The notes below the pieces were generated by a model, which was not told the origin of the DNA, did not search any database, and was given only the letters and a program-made list of their open reading frames with translations. Position numbers and translations under genes: made by a program. From Nocardia grenadensis NBRC 108939 (GTDB taxonomy: Bacteria > Actinomycetota > Actinomycetes > Mycobacteriales > Mycobacteriaceae): DNA of 64,000 nt. Location of the stretch: the NCBI RefSeq assembly GCF_001613445.1, contig NZ_BDCJ01000010.1, positions 124,001 to 188,000 of the forward strand, given 5' to 3'. This document shows positions 10,254 to 19,616 of the stretch, in pieces (the stretch's first letter is position 1; every line of letters begins with the position of its first letter).

Positions 10254-11873
10254 TCACGACGGTGCCGCCAGTGGCGTCGGTTCGGTGACCACTCGCGGCG
10301 CCCCGCCCTCGTCGAGGCGCATCACGATCGGCTGGGCCGGGCCCGGTGCCGTCCGCGGCTGATCAGAGCGCGTGTGGCAGCCGCGGCTCTCGGCGCGCAC
10401 TCGCGCCGCCAGCAACAGTGCCCGCGCGGTCACCGTGAGCGCGGCGTCCTCGAACCGGGCCACGATCTCCGCGGATGCGCCGGACCGGAGCACCGGCACC
10501 GCGGTCGTCGATACGGCCTCCTCGGCGCCGCGCGCGGTGCCGAGGACCCGGGCCGCCCGGGCCAGCCCGGCGCCGTCACGGACCACCGAGGCGTGCTCGG
10601 TCATCGTCTGCTGGAGCTCCGGGCGCGGCAGCACCGGCCGGACCTCTCCGGACCCGCCCGGGACGCCGGCCGGTTCACCCACCCGCTCCAGCGCCGCGAG
10701 CCCGGCCCGCTCGCCCATCACCAGCCCCTCGAGCAGGCTGTTGGAGGCCAGCCGGTTGGCGCCGTGCAACCCGGTGCGCGCGACCTCTCCGGCCGCGTAG
10801 AGCCCGGACACGCCGGTACGTCCGTGCAGATCGGTGACCACACCGCCGCACTGGTAGTGCGCGGCGGGCGCCACGGGGATCAGATCGCGGCGAGGGTCGA
10901 TACCCGCGGCGCGGCAGGACATGGTGATGGTCGGAAAACGCCGGGTGAACTCGGGTATCTCCCGGGCGTCGAGGTACACGTGATCGGCGCCGAGCGACCG
11001 CATCCGGGCCGCGATGGCCCGGGACACCACGTCCCGGGGCGCCAGATCACCGCGCGGATGGACACCGGCGGTCACCGAATCGCCCCGCGCGTCCACCAGG
11101 CGCGCGCCCTCACCGCGCACCGCCTCGCTGATCAGCGGCTGCCGGCCGAAACCGTCGGGTGTGTACAGGACGGTGGGATGGAACTGCACGAATTCCAGAT
11201 CCGCCACCGCCGCGCCCGCCCAGAGCGCCAGGGCCACACCGTCGGCCGTCGCGCCGGCCGGGTTGGTGCTCAACGCGTACAGCTGCCCGAGACCGCCGGT
11301 CGCGAGCAACACCGCCGGCGCGTGCACGCGACCGCGGCCGCGTTCGGAGACGGCGCGCACTCCTCGGACGCCGGACGCGCCGGTGACGACTTCGAGCACC
11401 GCCGTACCGAAGAGCACCGGTAAACCGGCCGCCGACAGCGCCCGCTGCACTTCTGCGCCGGTGGCGTCGCCGCCCGCGTGGATGATGCGGCGGGTGCTGT
11501 GCCCACCCTCCCGGGTCCGTGACACCTGCCCGTCCCGGCCGAGGTCGAAGACCGCACCCAGATCGGTCAGGGCCGCCACCGCGTCCGGGCCGCCGGCGAC
11601 GATGGAACGCACCGCGTCGGGATCGCACAGCCCGCCGCCGGCCGCGAGGGTGTCGGTGACATGGGAGTCCACCGAATCCCCGTGCGGCGCGACGACGGCG
11701 ATACCGCCCTGCGCGTACTGCGTGGCGGTATCGGCCGGGCCACCCTTGCTCAGGATCAGCACCCGCGCCCCGGCCCGCGCGGCCGCGCGGGCGGCGGTGA
11801 GCCCGGCCACCCCGCCGCCGATCACCACGAGGTCGGCGCGGGCCTCCCACTCGCGATCGAGTCGATGGGTCAT
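10254..11873 (-). CDS. nadB: L-aspartate oxidase
   Basis: NadB is an FAD enzyme that oxidises L-aspartate to iminoaspartate for NadA. The product of about 539 residues begins with the dinucleotide-binding LVVIGGGVAGLTAARAA. It carries the flavin/substrate motifs of the succinate dehydrogenase/fumarate reductase flavoprotein family: THYAQGG-like TQYAQGGIAVV, STRRIIHAGGDATG, EFVQFHPT, PVAPAAHYQCGGV and GANRLASNSLLEGLV. The ATG at 11873 has GGAG 6 nt upstream and is preferred to 11885. It follows nadA by 48 nt on the same strand. Confidence 0.97.
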   Translation of the reverse strand: MTHRLDREWEARADLVVIGGGVAGLTAARAAARAGARVLILSKGGPADTATQYAQGGIAVVAPHGDSVDSHVTDTLAAGGGLCDPDAVRSIVAGGPDAVAALTDLGAVFDLGRDGQVSRTREGGHSTRRIIHAGGDATGAEVQRALSAAGLPVLFGTAVLEVVTGASGVRGVRAVSERGRGRVHAPAVLLATGGLGQLYALSTNPAGATADGVALALWAGAAVADLEFVQFHPTVLYTPDGFGRQPLISEAVRGEGARLVDARGDSVTAGVHPRGDLAPRDVVSRAIAARMRSLGADHVYLDAREIPEFTRRFPTITMSCRAAGIDPRRDLIPVAPAAHYQCGGVVTDLHGRTGVSGLYAAGEVARTGLHGANRLASNSLLEGLVMGERAGLAALERVGEPAGVPGGSGEVRPVLPRPELQQTMTEHASVVRDGAGLARAARVLGTARGAEEAVSTTAVPVLRSGASAEIVARFEDAALTVTARALLLAARVRAESRGCHTRSDQPRTAPGPAQPIVMRLDEGGAPRVVTEPTPLAAPS

Positions 11874-11921
11874 CACGTACTCCACGTCCGTGGGGACGGC
11901 GGTGTCACGCCCGGGCCGGCG

Positions 11922-12977
11922 TCATTCCCCGCCGCCCGGGGTGCCGATCTCGATCATCCGCTGTACCGAATGCCGGGCCAGCGCCGCGGTCTCCGGATCG
12001 ACGCGCACCTCGTCGCGGTTCTCTTCCAGGCAGCGCAGCAGCGCGGCCGGGGTGATCATCTTCATGTACTTGCAGGCGGCGCGGTCGTTCACGGCCCGGA
12101 AATCGATACCGGGGGCGGCCTTGCGCAACTGGTGCAGCATGCCCACCTCGGTCGCGACCAGCACCTGGTTCGATTTCGTGGCGCGGGCGGCGTCGATCAT
12201 GCCGCCGGTCGACAGGATGTGCACCCGGTCGGCGGGGAATTCGCCTTCACCGGCCAGGTACAGCGCCGAGGTCGCGCAACCGCATTCGGGGTGCACGAAG
12301 AGTTCGGCGTCGGGGTGCGCGCGGGCCTGGTCGTTGAGTTCGTCGCCGTTGATGCCGGCGTGCACATGGCATTCGCCCATCCAGATGTGCATGTTCTCGC
12401 GACCGGTCTCGCGCTTCACATGCGCGCCCAGGAACTGGTCGGGCAGGAAGAGCACCTCGCGACCGGGATCGATCGAGGCGACCACGTCGACCGCGTTGGA
12501 GGAGGTACAGCAGATATCGGTGAGCCCCTTCACCGCCGCGGTGGTGTTCACATACGACACCACCACCGCGCCCGGGTGCTCGGCCTTCCAGTCGCGTAGT
12601 TCCTCGGCGGTGATCGAATCCGCGAGCGAGCACCCGGCGCGCTCGTCGGGGATCAGCACGGTCTTCTCCGGGCTCAGGATCTTCGCGGTCTCGGCCATGA
12701 AGTGCACACCGCAGAAGACGATGGTCTCCTCGGGTGCCTCGGCCGCGATCCGGGACAGCGCCAGCGAGTCACCCACGTGGTCGGCCACATCCTGGATCTC
12801 GGGCAGCTGGTAGTTGTGCGCGAGAATGGTGGCATTGCGCTGCCGGGCCAGGCGTTTCACCTCGGCCGCCCATTCCGGTGTCGCCTCGACCCCGGTGTAG
12901 CCCGCCGGCCCGTCGCTGATCCGCTCCCGCAGTGCGGTACCCGGCGCCGGGGCCAAATCTGCTCCCATCGTCGCCAT
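11922..12977 (-). CDS. nadA: quinolinate synthase A
   Basis: NadA condenses iminoaspartate with dihydroxyacetone phosphate to quinolinate using a [4Fe-4S] cluster. The 351-residue protein shows [25 protein letters not shown], the three cluster cysteines (Cys in ERAGCSLAD or ICCTSSNAV and in HPECGCATS), [10 protein letters not shown] and [15 protein letters not shown] near the end. The ATG at 12977 sits behind a very strong GGAGGAAGGAG site; the open frame extends upstream but into nrtR. It heads nadABC and faces nrtR across a 60-nt spacer. Confidence 0.97.
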   Translation of the reverse strand: MATMGADLAPAPGTALRERISDGPAGYTGVEATPEWAAEVKRLARQRNATILAHNYQLPEIQDVADHVGDSLALSRIAAEAPEETIVFCGVHFMAETAKILSPEKTVLIPDERAGCSLADSITAEELRDWKAEHPGAVVVSYVNTTAAVKGLTDICCTSSNAVDVVASIDPGREVLFLPDQFLGAHVKRETGRENMHIWMGECHVHAGINGDELNDQARAHPDAELFVHPECGCATSALYLAGEGEFPADRVHILSTGGMIDAARATKSNQVLVATEVGMLHQLRKAAPGIDFRAVNDRAACKYMKMITPAALLRCLEENRDEVRVDPETAALARHSVQRMIEIGTPGGGE

Positions 12978-13026
12978 GGTCGCTCCTTCCTCCGCGCGAT
13001 CGGCCTGCCGATTCGCACTCAACCAG

Positions 13027-13049
13027 GTTTTCGACTTATGATCGAAAAC
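13027..13049. promoter_or_regulatory. candidate NrtR operator
   Basis: GTTTTCGA (13027-13034) and TCGAAAAC (13042-13049) form a perfect 8-bp inverted repeat with a 7-bp spacer. It sits between the divergent nadA and nrtR genes, and the ATG of nrtR lies in the spacer. Length, symmetry and position fit an NrtR box controlling both units. Binding is inferred. Confidence 0.7.
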
Positions 13050-13796
13050 GTGGACCAGTTTAGCACCATCCATGAATCGCTCACCGCGGTGTTCCAGGTT
13101 CGCCGCTTCCCCGTTGGCAATTCCGCAGGTCACAGCGATACGAAGAGCGGGGACCGCCGTGCGCCCCGCCGCCAGCGGGAACTCGCGGTCCTCCTGTGGC
13201 AGCGCGCGCTGGACCCGCAGCGTGGTACCTGGTCGCTCCCCGGCGGCCGGTTGCGCAACGACGAGGACCTGGACACCTCGGCGCGCCGGCAGCTGGCCGA
13301 GAAGGTGGATGTGCGCGAGGTGGACCACCTCGAGCAGCTGTCGGTGTTCAGCGCCCCCGACCGGGTTCCCGGTCCGCGCCGGATCGCCTCGGCCTATCTG
13401 GGTCTGGTCCCCCTCACCGCCGACCCGCAGCTGCCGGAGGACACCTCCTGGCACCGGGTGGCCGCACTACCGGAGATGTCGTTCGATCACGGCACCGTGG
13501 TCGAACACGCCCGGGCACGACTGGCCGCGAAACTCTCCTACACCAATATTTCCTTCGCCTTGGCGCCGGATCGGTTCACCATGTCCACCCTGCGGGAAAT
13601 CTATTGCGCCGCATTGGGTTACGACGTCGATACGACGAACCTGCAGCGGGTCCTTACCCGGCGCAAGGTGATCACCCCCACCGGGGACACCGCCGCCCCG
13701 GGACGGGCCGGGGGACGCCCCGCCTCGGTCTACCGATTCAGCGATTCCGGTCTGCGCGTCACCGACGAATTCGCCGCGCTCCGCCCGCGCAACTGA
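13038..13796 (+). CDS. nrtR: NrtR-type Nudix transcriptional regulator of NAD synthesis
   Basis: The 252-residue protein joins an N-terminal Nudix-like domain (about residues 10-145) to a C-terminal winged helix (about 160-250, with [34 protein letters not shown]). In NrtR proteins the Nudix fold senses ADP-ribose or related metabolites, releasing repression of NAD genes. The Nudix box reads [20 protein letters not shown]: catalytic glutamates of the REUxEExGU motif are replaced (RQ, EK), so hydrolysis is unlikely, as expected for a sensor. It is divergent from nadABC and its start codon lies in the candidate operator, suggesting autoregulation. Confidence 0.9.
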   Translation: MIENVDQFSTIHESLTAVFQVRRFPVGNSAGHSDTKSGDRRAPRRQRELAVLLWQRALDPQRGTWSLPGGRLRNDEDLDTSARRQLAEKVDVREVDHLEQLSVFSAPDRVPGPRRIASAYLGLVPLTADPQLPEDTSWHRVAALPEMSFDHGTVVEHARARLAAKLSYTNISFALAPDRFTMSTLREIYCAALGYDVDTTNLQRVLTRRKVITPTGDTAAPGRAGGRPASVYRFSDSGLRVTDEFAALRPRN

Positions 13797-13875
13797 CACC
13801 GTGGCGACCGCGGGCTCGACCGAGCAGACAGGCGAGGGCCACGCGGACCGGGGTGCTCGTGCGGCCGCGGCGGAA

Positions 13876-14406
13876 TCAGGTCCGCAGCTCCGGCCGCGGT
13901 ACCGGCTGTTTCTCCGGACGCCGGGCCCCGCGGTCCAGCGGCCAGACGATCACCTCGACGGCCCAGAACAGCAGCAGGAACAGCGTCACCACCAGGGTGG
14001 GGACGAACAGGAACAGGATCGACAGCACCGCGATCACGGTGAACGCCGCCACAGCCGCCGGGGAGGCGCCGCGCAGTCGGCTGCCGAACCGCACCGCCGC
14101 CCACATCATCCAGCGCCGCGGCAGCGATACCGCGCATTCGCGCAGCGCCCGCCGGAACAGCCCGTCGGCGTCGACCTTGCTCACCAACTCCGAGCGGAGC
14201 AGATAGTCGTGCAGGATGGCCGCCCGCGTGTACACGCCGTAGCGGGGTATCAGCCACACCACCGGCCGCGGCACCGAGGCGAAATCGGTCCGGAACCCGA
14301 CGGGTACTTCGAAATGTTCATTCGCGCCCGCGTAACCGAGCGGTTCCCGGACCTTCCAGAACGTCCCATCGATCTCCTCGACCACGAGCGCACTGGTGAA
14401 CCCCAC
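13876..14406 (-). CDS. DUF1353 protein with C-terminal membrane segments
   Basis: The product of about 176 residues starts with a DUF1353 domain: GFTSALVVEEIDGTFW, then VPVGFRTDFASVPR, and YGVYTRAAILHDYLLR with a conserved His-Asp. Domains of this kind occur in phage and bacterial proteins of unknown function. The C-terminal half adds two adjacent hydrophobic segments (AAVAAFTVIAVLSILFLFV and LVVTLFLLLFWAVEVIVW), so it is likely membrane-anchored. GTG at 14406 is chosen because AGGGAG lies 8 nt upstream. A TAGGCT -10 at 14447-14442 would start the mRNA inside a longer open frame beginning at 14439. Confidence 0.8.
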   Translation of the reverse strand: MGFTSALVVEEIDGTFWKVREPLGYAGANEHFEVPVGFRTDFASVPRPVVWLIPRYGVYTRAAILHDYLLRSELVSKVDADGLFRRALRECAVSLPRRWMMWAAVRFGSRLRGASPAAVAAFTVIAVLSILFLFVPTLVVTLFLLLFWAVEVIVWPLDRGARRPEKQPVPRPELRT

Positions 14407-14441
14407 GAAGCAATCTCCCTGTCGTCGTGCCGAATTCATTC

Positions 14442-14677
14442 AGCCTACGACCATGGGCGACGACCCCGGTAGCCGGCCGCACGGCCGCCCACCGGGATAC
14501 CTCGTACCGACCGGCCGCCGTCGCTACGCCGCGACCGGGACCGCAACGCGCATCCGTCGTATGCCAGCGCCGGCGAGCGTATTCCGCCCGTCCACCGCGA
14601 CCGGACGGGTGCACACCGCCGGTACGAAGTGCAGCCGCCCGTCGTGGTTTCGTGGCTTCGACGCCGGTCCCGGCAGT
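14442..14677. other. intergenic region with a -10 element
   Basis: Apart from TAGGCT on the minus strand (14447-14442), likely serving the DUF1353 gene, these 236 bases show no supported gene or clear hairpin. Confidence 0.4.
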
Positions 14678-15379
14678 TCAGCGCTGCGGGCTCGATGGGG
14701 CGGCGGGCGCATCACCGCCGGCCTCTCCGCCGGGACCGGCCGGCGCCCCGGCTCGGGCCGGATCGCCGGTCGGCACGGCGCCCGGTGGGACCGGGCGATA
14801 CGCGACGTCTTCGGACTCCGGATCGGCATAGGGCCGAGGCCGGGAGTCACCGAAGGCACTGACGAAACCGGTCCCGAGATCCTCGGTCGGGCTCAACCCG
14901 GCCAGCAGCAGGATCACCAGGCCGGCCAGCAGCGGCTGCACCACCAGCGCGAGCTGAGTGCCCAATTCCACGGGCAATGCCACGATCTGACCGACCGGTG
15001 GATCCTCGAGCCGCGGATTGTCCCAGGTGACAACCATGTCCCCGGCCCACGCCATGATCCAGGCGCCGGCCACCGAGCCGAGCAGCAACCCGGCGCACTG
15101 GAGCGGACCACGCATCCGGCGCCACCGCCATGCTGCCACCGCCGACAGGAACCCGGTGACCGCTCCGGCACCGGCGAACAATGCCGTCGCGTCGAACCGG
15201 TGCAGGCTCTCCCCGACCAGCGCGGCACCGCGGCCCGGCTCCACCACCAGCACCCGCTCGGTCGGCGCCAGCAGACCCCACAGGGCTCCCACGAGCACGC
15301 TCACCAGTACCACCACGAGCAGCAGCACGAGGGCGGCGCGCATTTCCCGACGCGTCCCGGCCCGGTTGCGCCCGGACAC
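14678..15379 (-). CDS. DUF2567 membrane protein (Rv1591-like)
   Basis: The product of about 233 residues has an N-terminal hydrophobic segment (AALVLLLVVVLVSVLVGALWGLL), two central ones (ALFAGAGAVTGFLSAVAAW; CAGLLLGSVAGAWIMAWAGD) and a fourth (LALVVQPLLAGLVILLLAGL), followed by a Pro/Gly/Ala-rich cytoplasmic tail. The DPPVGQIVALPVELGTQ loop is typical of DUF2567 in mycobacteria and relatives. GTG at 15379 follows GGAAAGG and lies 2 nt after the bsaP stop; an ATG at 15343 is an alternative. The bioB-bsaP-DUF2567 order equals Rv1589-Rv1590-Rv1591 in M. tuberculosis. Its role is unknown. Confidence 0.85.
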   Translation of the reverse strand: MSGRNRAGTRREMRAALVLLLVVVLVSVLVGALWGLLAPTERVLVVEPGRGAALVGESLHRFDATALFAGAGAVTGFLSAVAAWRWRRMRGPLQCAGLLLGSVAGAWIMAWAGDMVVTWDNPRLEDPPVGQIVALPVELGTQLALVVQPLLAGLVILLLAGLSPTEDLGTGFVSAFGDSRPRPYADPESEDVAYRPVPPGAVPTGDPARAGAPAGPGGEAGGDAPAAPSSPQR

Positions 15380-15381
15380 CG

Positions 15382-15609
15382 CTACCGCCTTTCCAGGCGG
15401 GCGGAATCGATCCGGCCGTGTCGGGAGCAGGACGCCCACCAGCCGTCGGGATCGATCTGCACCACCATCCGGCGGCCGCAGTGCTCGCAGAACCGCGGCG
15501 GTTCCAGGCCCAGTGCCACCGCCCGGGCGATCGGTTCGTCGAGCCCGGGCACGATCGGCCGGCCCGTGAACGGGTTGCAGCGCGCGTCCATATCGCCGAC
15601 AGTACTCAC
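15382..15609 (-). CDS. bsaP: biotin synthase auxiliary protein, BsaP-like
   Basis: This 75-residue protein follows bioB by 32 nt and matches the small BsaP family that mycobacteria need for biotin synthase activity, proposed to support the iron-sulfur cluster of BioB. It has four cysteines in [17 protein letters not shown] and ASCSRHG, a layout suited to binding a metal or cluster. The start is GTG (reading [13 protein letters not shown]) with GGAG about 7 nt upstream. Co-transcription with bioB and BioQ control are inferred from spacing. Confidence 0.88.
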   Translation of the reverse strand: MSTVGDMDARCNPFTGRPIVPGLDEPIARAVALGLEPPRFCEHCGRRMVVQIDPDGWWASCSRHGRIDSARLERR

Positions 15610-15641
15610 GACCTCGCTCCTTCCCCGGCCGACATCGCCGA

Positions 15642-16667
15642 TCAGAACGTTTCGTTGAGCGCTTTGATCGGCATCTCGAGTTCACCGAGCAGGTCCAGGT
15701 CCTGTTCGGCGGGACGGCCGAGGGTGGTGAGGTAGTTGCCGACGATCACCGCGTTGATACCGCCGAGAATGCCCTGGCGGGCGCCGAGATCGCCGAGGGT
15801 GATCTCCCGGCCCCCGGCGAACCGCAGCAGTGTGCGGGGCAGGGCGAGCCGGAACGCCGCGACGGCACGCAACGCATCGGCGGCCGGGAGGACCTCGAGG
15901 TCGCCGAAAGGGGTGCCCGGCCGGGGGTTGAGAAAGTTGAGTGGGACCTCGTCGGGTTCGAGCGCGGCCAGGTCGGCGACGAATTCGGCACGCTGTTCCA
16001 GGGTTTCACCCATACCGAGGATGCCGCCGCAGCAGACCTCCATTCCGGCCGCACGCACCATCCGCAGGGTGTTCCACCGTTCTTCCCACTTGTGTGTGGT
16101 GACCACGTTCGGGAAGTAGGAGCGCGCGGTCTCCAGGTTGTGGTTGTAGCGGTGCACACCCATCGCGGCCAGCCGGTCGACCTGGTCCTGGGTGAGCATG
16201 CCGAGCGAACAGGCGACCTGGATGTCGACCTCGTTGCGGATGGCCTCGACTGCGGCGGCCACCTGGGCCATCAACCGTTCGTCGGGTCCGCGTACCGCGG
16301 CGACGATGCAGAATTCGGTGGCGCCGGTCTTGGCGGTCTGTTTGGCCGCCTCCACCAGGCTCGGGATATCCAGCCAGGCCGCGCGTACGGGGGATTGGAA
16401 CAGGCCCGACTGGGAGCAGAAATGGCAGTCCTCCGGGCAGCCGCCGGTCTTGAGGCTGATGATGCCCTCGACCTCCACCTCGGGACCGCACCACTTCATC
16501 CGTACCTCGTGGGCGAGTTCGAGCAGGGGTTCGAGTCGGTCGTCGCCGAGGCGCAGGACGTCGAGGGTCTGCTCGCGGGTGAGTCCGATTCCGCGCTCCA
16601 GGACCTGGTCGCGCGCCAGGGCCAGCACGTCCGCGGTCGTCGCGGTGGTATCGGATGCCTGTGTCAC
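15642..16667 (-). CDS. bioB: biotin synthase
   Basis: BioB is a radical-SAM enzyme that inserts sulfur into dethiobiotin. The 341-residue protein carries the cluster motif CxxxCxxC in [13 protein letters not shown], and downstream cysteines in FCIVAA, VACSLG and [12 protein letters not shown] that help bind the second cluster. YNHNLETA and [12 protein letters not shown] are also family marks. The GTG start has AAGGGA 7 nt upstream. It is transcribed away from bioQ, and two BioQ-type boxes lie in the spacer. BsaP and DUF2567 genes follow. Confidence 0.97.
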   Translation of the reverse strand: MTQASDTTATTADVLALARDQVLERGIGLTREQTLDVLRLGDDRLEPLLELAHEVRMKWCGPEVEVEGIISLKTGGCPEDCHFCSQSGLFQSPVRAAWLDIPSLVEAAKQTAKTGATEFCIVAAVRGPDERLMAQVAAAVEAIRNEVDIQVACSLGMLTQDQVDRLAAMGVHRYNHNLETARSYFPNVVTTHKWEERWNTLRMVRAAGMEVCCGGILGMGETLEQRAEFVADLAALEPDEVPLNFLNPRPGTPFGDLEVLPAADALRAVAAFRLALPRTLLRFAGGREITLGDLGARQGILGGINAVIVGNYLTTLGRPAEQDLDLLGELEMPIKALNETF

Positions 16668-16724
16668 GGGCAGATCCCTTCGTCCGAGAGTTTTTCCTGG
16701 TTCCAGTCCGTGCGGGACCAGAAC

Positions 16725-16786
16725 TTGAACGGTGTTCAGTGCAGGGTAGCGCCAAAGCTTGAACGGTGTTCAGGCTGGGGTAGCGT
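16725..16786. promoter_or_regulatory. bioB-bioQ control region with two BioQ boxes
   Basis: TGAACGGTGTTCA occurs at 16726-16738 and again at 16760-16772, each a TGAAC-N3-GTTCA palindrome matching BioQ boxes. They belong to a roughly 34-bp direct duplication that also repeats GGGTAGCG. Each plus-strand copy reads as -35 TTGAAC, 16-bp spacer, -10 TAGCGC or TAGCGT. On the minus strand TACCCT at 16748-16743 could be the bioB -10. A repressor on these boxes would block both directions. Confidence 0.8.
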
Positions 16787-16820
16787 CAGGAGGAATCAGC
16801 GATATCGGGAGGTCCGCACC

Positions 16821-17405
16821 GTGCAGTTACACCGGGACGACGTCGTGGACGGCGCCCTCGCCATCCTCGACCAGTACGGCCTGGCCGACCTCACCATGCG
16901 TCGACTCGCGGGCGCGTTGCGGGTCCAGCCCGGCGCGCTGTACTGGCATTTCCCGAACAAACAGGCACTGCTCGGCGCCGTGGCCGACCGCATCCTCGCC
17001 CCGATGGAGCACCCGGCGCGCGCCGGCGACTGGTCGGGAGCACTCGCCGAACTGGCCCACCGGCTGCGCGATTGCCTGCTCACCTACCGGGACGGCGCGG
17101 AGCTGGTCTCGGCGACCTACGCCTCCCGCCTGACCACCAGCAAGGGCCGGGAACGACTCGCCGCCGCGGTCATTCGCGCCGGAATACCGCGCGCGGAGGC
17201 CGAACTCGCGGCGTACACGCTGCTGTACTACGTGCTCGGGCACACCGTCGACGAACAGTCCCGGATGCAGATGGATTCCGCCGGCGCCCTCGCCGCCGAC
17301 GCCGGCACGCTCGCCGCATCGGAGGATCCGACGGCCCGCTTCGATTTCGGCCTGCAACTGTTCACCGCCGGTATCCGGCACCGCCTCGGCGCCGAGATCC
17401 GCTGA
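16821..17405 (+). CDS. bioQ: TetR family biotin repressor BioQ
   Basis: The 194-residue protein has a TetR helix-turn-helix (about residues 5-50: [39 protein letters not shown]) and an all-helical ligand/dimer domain. It is divergent from bioB and upstream of bioF, with BioQ-type boxes on both sides, which identifies it as the biotin-gene repressor of the BioQ type; this lineage lacks a BirA-type DNA-binding repressor. GTG at 16821 has GGGAGG 8 nt upstream. Known BioQ proteins bind boxes without a biotinyl-AMP ligand of their own, so the signal is unclear. Confidence 0.88.
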   Translation: MQLHRDDVVDGALAILDQYGLADLTMRRLAGALRVQPGALYWHFPNKQALLGAVADRILAPMEHPARAGDWSGALAELAHRLRDCLLTYRDGAELVSATYASRLTTSKGRERLAAAVIRAGIPRAEAELAAYTLLYYVLGHTVDEQSRMQMDSAGALAADAGTLAASEDPTARFDFGLQLFTAGIRHRLGAEIR

Positions 17406-17451
17406 CCGGAGCGGGTGCGCGGCCCTCGACCGAGGGACACTCGGCACAACC

Positions 17452-17473
17452 TTGAACATCGTTCAAGTATGGT
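17452..17473 (+). promoter_or_regulatory. BioQ box and leaderless bioF promoter
   Basis: TTGAACATCGTTCAA (17452-17466) is a perfect 6-bp-arm palindrome. It is followed at once by TATGGT (17468-17473), a -10 element 6 nt before the bioF GTG at 17480. Repressor bound here would sit directly on the core promoter. Confidence 0.8.
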
Positions 17474-17479
17474 GCCCCC

Positions 17480-18634
17480 GTGACCTCCGATCCACTGGCC
17501 TGGCTCGACGACCGCGCCGCCGCGCGCACGACCGCCGGACTGCGCCGACACCTACGACCGCGCCCGGTCGGCGCGACCGGCCTGGATCTGGCGTCCAACG
17601 ACTACCTCGGGCTCGCCCGGCACCCCGAGGTGATCACGGGCGCCGTCGAGGCCGTGCACCGGTGGGGCGCGGGGTCCACCGGTTCCCGGCTGGTCACCGG
17701 TACAACCACCGAACACGAACTACTCGAAACCGAGCTGGCGGAGTTCACCGGCTTCGCGGCCGGGCTGGTGTTCGCCTCCGGCTACGCCGCCAACCTGGGT
17801 GCCGTCACCGCACTGGCCGGCCGGGGTTCGCTGATCGTCTCCGATGCCGGCTGTCACGCCTCCCTCGTGGACGCCTGCCGCCTGTCCCGCGCCCGGGTCG
17901 AGATAGCCCCCCATCGCGATATCGGCGCGGTGCGCCGGCTGCTGGCCACGCGCAGCGAGGAACGTGCGCTGGTGCTCACCGATTCGGTGTTCAGCGCCGA
18001 CGGCGACCTCGCACCACTGACCGAACTCCACCGGGTGACCCACGCACACGGCGCGGTGCTGCTCGTCGACGAGGCGCACGGGCTGGGTGTGCGCGGCGCC
18101 GGCGGACGCGGTCTCGTTTACGAGACCGGACTCGCCGGCGCACCCGACGTGGTGGTGACCGCGACCCTGTCCAAAGCCCTCGCCGCCCAGGGCGGCGTGG
18201 TCCTCGGCGCCGGGCGGGTACGGGCGCACCTGATCGATACGGCCCGCACCATGATCTTCGACACCGGTCTGGCGCCGGCGGCCGTGGGCGCCGCCCGCGC
18301 CGCGCTGCGGGTCCTGCGCCGGGACCCCGGACTGCCCCGGCGCGTAGTGGACCGGGCGGCCGAGATAGCCCGGATCGCCGGTGTACCCACTCCGGATTCG
18401 GCGGTCGTCCCGGTGGTGCTGGGCGATCCCCGGATCGCCTACGAGGCGGCGCTGGCCTGCCGCGAACAGGGCCTGGAGGTCGGCTGTTTCCGGCCGCCGT
18501 CGGTTCCGGAGGGCACATCCCGGCTGCGGATCACCGCCCGCGCCGATCTGTCGGCCGCCGACCTCGCCACTATCGCCGCCGTACTGACCCCGGTTCTCGC
18601 CCGGGCCCGCGGCGCCGGGGCGGTGGCGAGATGA
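17480..18634 (+). CDS. bioF: 8-amino-7-oxononanoate synthase
   Basis: BioF joins pimeloyl-CoA or pimeloyl-ACP with alanine in a PLP-dependent decarboxylative condensation. The 384-residue protein shows [68 protein letters not shown] and the PLP lysine in [12 protein letters not shown]. Start GTG at 17480 is dictated by the -10 TATGGT and lacks a Shine-Dalgarno site. It overlaps bioD by 4 nt (ATGA). No bioA lies next to it, unlike the common bioAFD order. Confidence 0.96.
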   Translation: MTSDPLAWLDDRAAARTTAGLRRHLRPRPVGATGLDLASNDYLGLARHPEVITGAVEAVHRWGAGSTGSRLVTGTTTEHELLETELAEFTGFAAGLVFASGYAANLGAVTALAGRGSLIVSDAGCHASLVDACRLSRARVEIAPHRDIGAVRRLLATRSEERALVLTDSVFSADGDLAPLTELHRVTHAHGAVLLVDEAHGLGVRGAGGRGLVYETGLAGAPDVVVTATLSKALAAQGGVVLGAGRVRAHLIDTARTMIFDTGLAPAAVGAARAALRVLRRDPGLPRRVVDRAAEIARIAGVPTPDSAVVPVVLGDPRIAYEAALACREQGLEVGCFRPPSVPEGTSRLRITARADLSAADLATIAAVLTPVLARARGAGAVAR

Positions 18635-19362
18635 CCCTGCTCTTCGTCACCGGCACCTCGACCGAGGTCGGCAAAACCGTCACCACTGCCGCGCTGGCCG
18701 CGGTCGCCCGCGGGGCCGGTCACGAGGTCGCCGTCTGCAAACCCGCCCAGACCGGTATCGCCCCCGGCGAACCAGGCGACCTCGCTGTCGTCACCGCGCT
18801 CGCCGGGCTGACCCGGACCGTCGAGCCGGCTCGCTACCCCGAACCGCTGGCCCCCGCCACGGCCGCCCGCCGGTGCGGCGCCCCGCTGCTCACCCTGGCC
18901 GAAACCGCCACCGCCATAGCCGATCTCGGGTCCGCCGATCTGGTGCTGGTGGAGGGCGCGGGCGGACTACTGGTCCGGCTCGGTGAATTCACCCTGCTCG
19001 ATCTCGCCCGCGAACTGGCGGCCCCGGTGCTGGTGGTCGCCGCTCCCGGTCTCGGCACCCTCAATCACAGTGAACTCACCATCTGGGCGCTGCGGCAGGC
19101 CGGGGTGGAATGCGCCGGACTGGTGGTGGGTTCGTGGCCCGCACGACCCGACCTCGCGACCCGGACCAACCGCGCGGACCTGCCGCGGGTCACCGGCGTC
19201 GAACTCGTCGGTACCGTACCGGCGGGGGCGGGGTCGTGGAGTCCGCCGCGCTTCCGGGCGGCGGCCCCGGGCTGGTTCGACCGGTCCTGGACCGCGCGGT
19301 ATCTCGGACCGGCCGGAACCGTACCGGACATTCGCCCGCCGATCGCCGCCACAGCTCCCTAG
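18631..19362 (+). CDS. bioD: dethiobiotin synthetase
   Basis: BioD carboxylates and cyclises diaminopelargonate to dethiobiotin with ATP. The 243-residue protein starts with the P-loop [20 protein letters not shown], has the substrate Lys in CKPAQTG, and [11 protein letters not shown] for the second nucleotide-binding segment. [12 protein letters not shown] is also typical. The ATG overlaps the bioF stop in ATGA, so translation is coupled and both genes share the BioQ-controlled promoter. Confidence 0.96.
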   Translation: MTLLFVTGTSTEVGKTVTTAALAAVARGAGHEVAVCKPAQTGIAPGEPGDLAVVTALAGLTRTVEPARYPEPLAPATAARRCGAPLLTLAETATAIADLGSADLVLVEGAGGLLVRLGEFTLLDLARELAAPVLVVAAPGLGTLNHSELTIWALRQAGVECAGLVVGSWPARPDLATRTNRADLPRVTGVELVGTVPAGAGSWSPPRFRAAAPGWFDRSWTARYLGPAGTVPDIRPPIAATAP

Positions 19363-19371
19363 AGTTCGGAT

Positions 19372-19596
19372 ATGGCCACCACGCGCACCCACCGGGAGAC
19401 CACCGTGCCTCGCACCGCCTACTCGGCCCCGACCGACGGCGAAGCGATACACACCCGGATCGTGCCGAAGGGATTGCCCGCGGGAGTGGCGGCGAACGAC
19501 GAACTCGGCCGCGGTGTTCGACCGGGCGAATGCCGCGCGCTCGCGGCGAACCGGGACCGGGCGTACCCGGCCGGGTCGCCGCTCCCCTGCCGGTAG
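19372..19596 (+). CDS. possible small hypothetical protein
   Basis: A 74-residue frame begins 9 nt after bioD. TAGAGT at 19360-19365, which includes the bioD stop, is 6 nt upstream of the ATG, so it could be leaderless. The product (ATTRTHRETTVPRTAYS at the start) has no recognisable domain and is rich in Arg, Ala and Pro. It is either a species-specific small gene or a chance frame; the promoter-like spacing is the main support. Confidence 0.3.
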   Translation: MATTRTHRETTVPRTAYSAPTDGEAIHTRIVPKGLPAGVAANDELGRGVRPGECRALAANRDRAYPAGSPLPCR

Positions 19597-19616
19597 TCGG
19601 CCGAGGAAGGCACCGT

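Noticed and set aside
12702..13037. N-terminal extension of NrtR
   Set aside because: This part overlaps nadA on the other strand and lacks Nudix features; the ATG at 13038 begins the conserved protein.
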